Shown here in pieces: positions 58,647 to 64,000 of a DNA stretch of 64,000 nt. The stretch covers positions 1 through 64,000 of the forward strand of contig JANCYW010000012.1 of assembly GCA_026184775.1 (NCBI GenBank). Direction: 5' to 3'. Made by a program: the position numbers and the translations under genes. Under the pieces are notes generated by a model. That model saw nothing but the letters and a program-made list of their open reading frames with translations. It made no database searches and was not told the origin of the DNA. Position 1 is the stretch's first letter. Every line of letters begins with the position of its first letter. Source of the DNA: Cyanidium caldarium. Taxonomy: Eukaryota; Rhodophyta; Bangiophyceae; Cyanidiales; Cyanidiaceae.

Positions 58647-61520
58647 CTACCCTGTGTTCTGCAAGCCCGCAGCTAGCGCCTTAGCCGATATGATGAACAA
58701 GTCCACCGTCGCCGTGCCAGGCTCCTGTCCCGCCCTCTGACTCTCTCTTATCTCTCTCAACGCCCGTATCTGCGCGAGGCTCATGGGTGTCAACCACGAC
58801 CGACGCGTGTCAATTGCTCGCTGTTGCATGCGATCGTTGTCCATCAGCCGCCGCGCTCCGGATGCCTTTTTCACGTACACGATCGTCTCCTGCAGCAGCG
58901 CGCGCAATTCGGCGCCGTGCTTTCTGAGCGCCGGCTCCACCAGCTCCTCGTCGTACTTGGCAGCGATACGGGCGTCCGCCTTGGCCAGCACCATCTCGAT
59001 CAGATCCAGAAACGACTGGAAGAAGGGCCACTCGCGGTGCATACGCCGTAGCTCCTCGCCGTGCCCCCGCTCCATGGCGTCGCGCAGCGCCGTGCCGATG
59101 CCCAGCCACACCGGCAGCTGCAGCCGGTTCTGACTCCAGCTGAACACCCACGGGATGGCGCGCAGCGTCTCCACACCACCCTCGCGGCGCTTCTGCGGCC
59201 GCGAGCCGATGTTCAGAATGCCGAGCTCGGGCTCCGGGGTGGCCTGTCGAAAGTAGCGCACGAAATCGTCCAGCCCGTATACGATCGAGCGGTACTTGGC
59301 GCAGCTCACCTGGCTCATGCGGTCCATAATATCGCGCCACTGCGGCTGCACCGATGGCGTCGGCAGCAGCTCGTGCTGCATCACCGCGGTGGTGTACGCC
59401 TCCAGGGTGCGGTCGGCCAGCGCGGGCATGCCGAAATTCTGCTGGATCACCTCGCCCTGCACGGTCACCCGGAGGTACTTGTTGATGGTGTTGGGCGGCT
59501 GCGACAGGATGGCCTTGTGTTGCGGACCGCCACCGCGCCCCACTGTGCCACCGCGCCCATGAAAGAAGCGCAGCTGCACGTCGTGCTCGCGCGCCACCTG
59601 CGCCATGCGCTCCTGTGCCAGATACAGCTCCCAGGTGGAGGTGATGCGGCCGCCGTCCTTGCCGCTGTCGCTGTACCCGATCATCACCTCCTGCACGTTG
59701 TGGTGGGCGGTGCGCAAGTGCTCCCGATACCACGGCACTTGCAGCAGCGTGGACAGCACTTGCGGCGCACTGCGCAGCGCCGATATGGTCTCCAGCAGCG
59801 GCACGACGCGTTGCGGCGGCGCCGGCGCATACTCCCGCTGCAGCACCTCCACACACAACACATCGCTCGGCTGCATGCACATGGAGATGATGTAGGCACC
59901 GAGCGCCGTGGCCGACACCTCGTGCGTGATGCGCGCACACGCCGCAAACGTGTCCAGCACCGCCTGTACCGATTCGCTCGCGCCGGGGATGCCGTCGCGC
60001 GGGATGAGCGGGCGGCGACCACGCAGCACCTGTGTCAGAAACGCCATGCGCTCCTCCTCGTTCATCTCCGAATATGGCTTGAACAGCGGGTCATCGCCGC
60101 CGCCGATGTACCGCGTGATGGCGTCCATCGCCTCGGTGTGCCGATCGGCCTCCTGCCGCACATCCAGCCGCAACAGCGACAGCCCGAACGCCTGCAGGCG
60201 CCGTATCAGATCCACCAGACCACCACGCGCCACCTCCACATCGTTCTCGGCGATCAGCGAGTCGTACATACGGCGCAGCGGCTCCAGAAATTCCGCCTCA
60301 TGCATGTAGATGCTGTCGCGGTCGATCCGATCGGCCAGCGGCTGGTTGCCCGACAGCACCGCCCCGAAGTAGTCGCGCGTATTGCGCATGCGGTCGCGCA
60401 CATGCGCCAGCACCTGCCGGTACGGCTCGGTGGGCGGCACGTGGTTCCAGAACTCGCGGTACATGAGGGTGCCGCGGGCGCCCTGCGCCAACAACGGCGG
60501 CTGCGGCAGCTGATCAATGTACTGGCGCAACGCATCGCTGCAATAGTGCAGCGACAGATCGAACATGAGCGTCTCCACCGCCTCCAGATACAAGTCGGCA
60601 GCCCGGAAACGATGCAGCAGCACCACGTCCCAGGTGACCTGCGACGTGACAAACGGATTGCCGTCGCGGTCGCCGCCGGCCCACGACGAAAACGCAAACG
60701 GCTTGGCGTCCAGGGGCAGCGGCTCATTCACCCCGATCTCCTGCAGCGCCACATCCACGTAGCGCAGAAAGCGCGGTACCGCATCCCAGAGGGTGGTGGT
60801 GATCACGTTCAACGCCGAACGCGCCTCGTCCTGCGGCGTGGGCCGCGAACGACGCACCTCATCGGTGCGCCACAGTGCGTTCATGTCCGAGCGCATGCGC
60901 GTCACCAGCAGCGCCCGCTCGATGGGCGTCAGATCCTTGCGGTCCATCTCCATCAGCAGCATGCCGATGTTGTGCAGCTTGTTCAGCAGCGACCGCCGCA
61001 CGGACTGCGTGGGATGCGCGGTCAGCACCATCTCCACCGTCTGGGTGCACAGCTCGAGGTAGATCTGTTGCGGGGTGAGCTTGGCCTTGTCCACCAGAAA
61101 CTCAAACGTCTCCTGCAGGCCGTAGTGGATGAGCACCGACGACTCGCCGCGCTCGTACGCTCGGCGGCGGCGGATGCGGTGCACGTGGTCGGCTATGCTG
61201 GACAGGTTGCACAAGTTGCTAAACATGGAGGAGATCTTCACCAACATCTCGCCGGGCAACGATTCGACGTACGCTGCCAGTTTCTGAAACTGCGCGTCGT
61301 CCTGCAGTTCGTCGTATGACCGCGACAGCCGGTGCATGTGCTCGAACGCCGCCGCCGTCTCCGCCCCGCAGTGCTGTTCCACGATCCCCACCAGCGTCCG
61401 GGTCACATCGCGCAAATTCTCCTGCAGCGGCGTGATAAAATGCACCGAGTCCACTCGGCCCACCGGCGCCCCGCTGTTGCCCTCCGACAGGGTGGTGGAG
61501 GCGTGCAGCCGCGACTCCAT
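58647..61520 (-). CDS. PPC: phosphoenolpyruvate carboxylase
   Basis: 957 residues. Fixes bicarbonate onto PEP to give oxaloacetate, replenishing the TCA cycle. Catalytic motifs are intact: VLTAHPTQSVRR, FSSWAGGDRDGNPFVT, YSDSGKDGGR, FHGRGGTVGRGGGP, QGEVIQQNFGMP and RAIPWVFSWSQNR. The C-terminus ends in QNTG as in plant-type enzymes. The N-terminus (MESRLHASTTLSEGNSGAPV) lacks the plant phosphorylation motif around SIDAQLR, so the classical PEPC-kinase control is not evident. The ATG at 61520 gives the standard length; the frame extends upstream without coding character. Probably cytosolic. Confidence 0.96.
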   Translation of the reverse strand: MESRLHASTTLSEGNSGAPVGRVDSVHFITPLQENLRDVTRTLVGIVEQHCGAETAAAFEHMHRLSRSYDELQDDAQFQKLAAYVESLPGEMLVKISSMFSNLCNLSSIADHVHRIRRRRAYERGESSVLIHYGLQETFEFLVDKAKLTPQQIYLELCTQTVEMVLTAHPTQSVRRSLLNKLHNIGMLLMEMDRKDLTPIERALLVTRMRSDMNALWRTDEVRRSRPTPQDEARSALNVITTTLWDAVPRFLRYVDVALQEIGVNEPLPLDAKPFAFSSWAGGDRDGNPFVTSQVTWDVVLLHRFRAADLYLEAVETLMFDLSLHYCSDALRQYIDQLPQPPLLAQGARGTLMYREFWNHVPPTEPYRQVLAHVRDRMRNTRDYFGAVLSGNQPLADRIDRDSIYMHEAEFLEPLRRMYDSLIAENDVEVARGGLVDLIRRLQAFGLSLLRLDVRQEADRHTEAMDAITRYIGGGDDPLFKPYSEMNEEERMAFLTQVLRGRRPLIPRDGIPGASESVQAVLDTFAACARITHEVSATALGAYIISMCMQPSDVLCVEVLQREYAPAPPQRVVPLLETISALRSAPQVLSTLLQVPWYREHLRTAHHNVQEVMIGYSDSGKDGGRITSTWELYLAQERMAQVAREHDVQLRFFHGRGGTVGRGGGPQHKAILSQPPNTINKYLRVTVQGEVIQQNFGMPALADRTLEAYTTAVMQHELLPTPSVQPQWRDIMDRMSQVSCAKYRSIVYGLDDFVRYFRQATPEPELGILNIGSRPQKRREGGVETLRAIPWVFSWSQNRLQLPVWLGIGTALRDAMERGHGEELRRMHREWPFFQSFLDLIEMVLAKADARIAAKYDEELVEPALRKHGAELRALLQETIVYVKKASGARRLMDNDRMQQRAIDTRRSWLTPMSLAQIRALREIRESQRAGQEPGTATVDLFIISAKALAAGLQNTG

Positions 61521-61969
61521 GGCACCGACAGGAAGAGATGAGAATTCAGTGTAAAGGGGGAAGTGAACGTTGCCAGAGTTGCGCGAGGGTGTGTAATTCA
61601 GATCGATCAGAGGGAAGAAACTCTCGGTCAGTTGGCAGCAGGCGACGCCCACGACGACAGCTGCTACGCAACACACGGTGTGGCGAGTGGCGCACGCCCG
61701 CAACGGCAGAGCGGGTTCCGCGCGTTGGCGCATCGCACGCGCGGATTCGCGGGCGCGGCCGTCGTGCCGGGGAGATGCCGCGGCGATGGAGAGAATTGTA
61801 CAGCATTGCATCAGATTGACAATCGCTCTGGAGGCGCGGTGAGAAAGCGAGGGCGCCTCGCAAGGAGAAAATACACCATCCGATGCGCAACGACGACGAC
61901 GACGACGCGGCATCGATGTGGCGGTCGCCTATCGACCGCCGCCAGCACCCCGTCAATCCATGCGCTGTA
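61521..61969. other. intergenic region between same-strand genes
   Basis: 449 bases between the PEP carboxylase start and the stop of the Cys-rich gene. No supported gene. It presumably holds the PEP carboxylase promoter. Confidence 0.6.
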
Positions 61970-63283
61970 TCATCGGTTGGTCGTGTTGAAAAACCAGGCG
62001 CGATAGTCCACGTCCACCATGGGCGCGCAGCGCACCGCATAGTTCACGTCGCGAGCGACGCACACCTCGGCGGTCTCTTGGGCGGGCGCGCCGCCAATGC
62101 AGTCGGCGAGGGTGCGCAGCGCGTATCGGCAATTGCGCACCGGTCCCAGCACGCCGCCGCCCACCGCCACGTTGCTGCGCAAACAGTCGCGCAACGCCTC
62201 GGCGCCGGTGAGGCACGGCTGATAGTTCAGCGGCGCCGTCAGGCTCGTGGCCGCCGTGGCGTTATCACCGCCAGCCAGCACGTGCAGCGCCACTTGCGCC
62301 AGCGTGTCCAACAGCGATGCCGCACACGGTATCGCGGGCAATTCATCTGGGTGGCGGCTCCTCCGCGATGGCGACGGCGCCTCGGTGGCGCCCTGAAACA
62401 GCGCTCGACACATCGCCGTGGGGCACAGCGCGTCGGCCCCGGTGGCTTTCACGGCGCACACCGAGAAGCACGCCGTATCATCGCGCATCGCCAGATAATA
62501 TCGATGCCACAGCTCCATGCAGAAGAGGATACTACGGGTCTTGGGCGGGGTATCCGAAGCGCGGTACGTGTCCGGCGCCTCGCGCAGCGACACCGGCTCC
62601 AGCAGCGTACCCAAAATGCCCGCCGGTCCGCCCAGCAGACTCGGGCGCTGCGCACCGTTGTCAGTGTACACGCGGTCGATACACAGCAGCCAATTCGCCA
62701 GATAGAATTCACAGGCGCGGACCGCTTCGTAGGGATCGCTGCGACCACCGATGCTCGCCTGGCCCGCCGACGACAAGCCTTTGCCAGGGCTGTTCATATC
62801 GTCCGAGCGCTGGTCGGCATAACAGGTAGCCAACAGCTGCGCCGCCTGCTGACATTGCGCACCGCCGCCGCCGCCGCGGCTCCACCCGTCCGTCACCGTC
62901 AAAAACACCCGCAGCAACACCTCGGTCTGCGTCTTGAGACAGCCGTACACCGCGTTCATGGTGACCGCACAGAGGTGGGAGCGGTCGACCTTGTCCGGTC
63001 GCCCCAGATGTATTTCGGCACCGTCGCCGATGCCGATCGTAACGGCGGGTAAAGGATCACGCGCCGGCGCCCTCCCGTGCCGCAACCACGACTGACGAAT
63101 CTCCTCGTCCAGGCGCTCTGCGGTGGTCAACGATCGTCGCCTCCAGGGCGTCCACGCCCGATACGACGCCGCCGCCATCACCGCTGCCGTCAACAACAAC
63201 GCTAGCAGCAGCGGCCGCCACCTCGCTTTAGACAAGGGCCATCGCGCCGAGCGCCGCACCAGCCGCCACACCGAGCCGCGCAT
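61970..63283 (-). CDS. Cys-rich type II membrane protein, unknown family
   Basis: 437 residues. A basic N-terminus (MRGSVWRLVRRSARWPLSKA) and one hydrophobic span at about 23-40 (RPLLLALLLTAAVMAAASY) act as a signal-anchor, leaving ~395 residues in the lumen or outside. That part has about 20 cysteines in spaced pairs (HLCAVTMNAVYGC, CQQAAQLLATC, CEFYLANWLLC, CFSVCAVKATGADALC, CLTGAEALRDC, CRYALRTLADC). This suggests a repeated helix-disulphide-helix module. One NTT sequon lies near the end and NAT occurs earlier. I recognise no family; a CHCH-like or extracellular matrix role is guesswork. It lies on the same strand as PEP carboxylase. Confidence 0.6.
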   Translation of the reverse strand: MRGSVWRLVRRSARWPLSKARWRPLLLALLLTAAVMAAASYRAWTPWRRRSLTTAERLDEEIRQSWLRHGRAPARDPLPAVTIGIGDGAEIHLGRPDKVDRSHLCAVTMNAVYGCLKTQTEVLLRVFLTVTDGWSRGGGGGAQCQQAAQLLATCYADQRSDDMNSPGKGLSSAGQASIGGRSDPYEAVRACEFYLANWLLCIDRVYTDNGAQRPSLLGGPAGILGTLLEPVSLREAPDTYRASDTPPKTRSILFCMELWHRYYLAMRDDTACFSVCAVKATGADALCPTAMCRALFQGATEAPSPSRRSRHPDELPAIPCAASLLDTLAQVALHVLAGGDNATAATSLTAPLNYQPCLTGAEALRDCLRSNVAVGGGVLGPVRNCRYALRTLADCIGGAPAQETAEVCVARDVNYAVRCAPMVDVDYRAWFFNTTNR

Positions 63284-64000
63284 GAAGATGAGAGTTATGA
63301 AGATGGGAGATACGTCACAGGCATCGGGACTCGACGTCCAGGCCGCTATACGTCACCGACGAAATCGGTGTCCGCGAACGATGCCAGAGCAGTCGCTTTG
63401 CGTGGCCGATGACCCATCGAAAACTCCGCTCGTGAACACGTTGGCGCGCGCAGCGTCACCGTCATTTTCCCTTACGCATCTCCGTGTCCCTTCGCAGGCG
63501 AAAAGGATCGTTGCGGTCGGTGACATGCGCGCGCCAACGTGTCCCTTCCGATTTCCCTCCGCGCGGTTCTATCTCGGCGGTTTTCCGTTCACCTCGCCGA
63601 TGTCGCGCAACCACGACCGCAAGACAAAAAACCGTCACGTCCCCAATCCGATGATGAGGCCCGCAGCACGCACGGCGCAGCGGCGCTCGGGTGGGCGCGT
63701 GCGTGCCGGGCGGGCATTTCCCGCCTTTTTACCGGGTGGGACCTGCGAAACAGCCATCCCGGCCGATCTCCGTGCATCCGACCGGGACATACGCCACAAG
63801 GTCAGTGGAATTGGGTGGAGAGGCGTACGTTGGGAGTGCGCCAGGTGAGCTTGTGGGGAGTTGTGTTGCGTGCGATTGTGCCCGACAGGGGCGGCGCGAC
63901 GTCGAGCCCGGCGGGTTGGGCGCGTTGGCCGCGGCACCTCCAGCAGTCGCGCCGACGATTCGAAGCTGATTGCCGGCGAATAGCCTGAGCCGATCAGGTG
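63284..64000. other. window end without a supported gene
   Basis: 717 bases with only Arg/Ser/Pro-rich open frames. TTTCCCGCC at 63717-63725 matches an E2F-type core. Because the preceding gene starts at 63283 on the minus strand, this could be the 5' region of a plus-strand gene beyond the window. Confidence 0.5.

Noticed and set aside
59061-61319. Long open frame (about 750 codons) on the + strand across PEP carboxylase
   Set aside because: It is antisense to a fully conserved enzyme, is His/Gln/Arg-rich and has no motif; GC-rich codon use keeps the frame open.
63539-63988. Open frame at the window end
   Set aside because: Composition is not protein-like and no motif is present; it may be 5' UTR of a gene beyond the window.

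Overview
The window is a chromosome end from a unicellular red alga of the class Cyanidiophyceae (Cyanidioschyzon/Cyanidium-like). The first 167 bases are (CCCCCCATT)n, which is the complement of the AATGGGGGG telomere repeat known from Cyanidioschyzon merolae. The genes agree: they are eukaryotic (CENP-A, a PSTAIRE-type CDK, Pol III subunit RPC2, PP2A B56, eEF1B), they include plastid proteins of cyanobacterial type (CCB2/CCB4-like, DUF3067) and a plant-type PEP carboxylase, they show no sign of introns, and they are densely packed in GC-rich DNA. I do not assign a species.

Layout. 1-428 is telomere plus a 29-bp subtelomeric tandem array. 429-2455 is C/A-rich subtelomeric DNA without a supported gene and contains a recent 185-bp tandem duplication. 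From 2456 inward about 35 genes follow. They alternate strand with striking regularity, giving 13 convergent pairs whose 3' ends overlap or lie within about 150 bp, and 13 divergent pairs that share 5' regions of about 150 to 1300 bp. Two stretches look decayed: 25.0-26.0 kb, with the remnant of a TnpB/Fanzor-type transposon nuclease beside an unusual six-repeat protein gene, and 57.4-58.3 kb, a broken gene of unknown family.

Functions cluster loosely. Cell division: CDK, a Spc24-like kinetochore protein, MCM-binding protein, CENP-A and two PP2A B56 subunits. Organelle gene expression and assembly: peptide deformylase, methionyl-tRNA formyltransferase, mTERF, ATP11, CCB2/CCB4-like, DUF3067 and an ABCD-type transporter. 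Nuclear gene expression: RPC2, an MT-A70 methyltransferase, Myb-like, GATA and CCCH proteins, and eEF1B. Metabolism: PEP carboxylase, PRPP synthetase, a kynurenine/glutamine aminotransferase, an LPA acyltransferase, a sterol/diacylglycerol acyltransferase, a GT2 glycosyltransferase and an isochorismatase-fold protein.

The most noteworthy items are a PRONE-domain (RopGEF-type) protein in a red alga, an MT-A70 enzyme resembling the ciliate DNA 6mA methyltransferase clade, a perfect E2F-type site between MCMBP and the PRONE gene, and the six-repeat protein beside a Fanzor relic. Most starts were chosen as the ATG that avoids overlap with the divergent neighbour and leaves a sensible N-terminus, so N-termini are less certain than the cores. 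I saw no rRNA, recognisable tRNA or CRISPR array; permuted or intron-containing tRNAs, known from this group, could be missed by eye.
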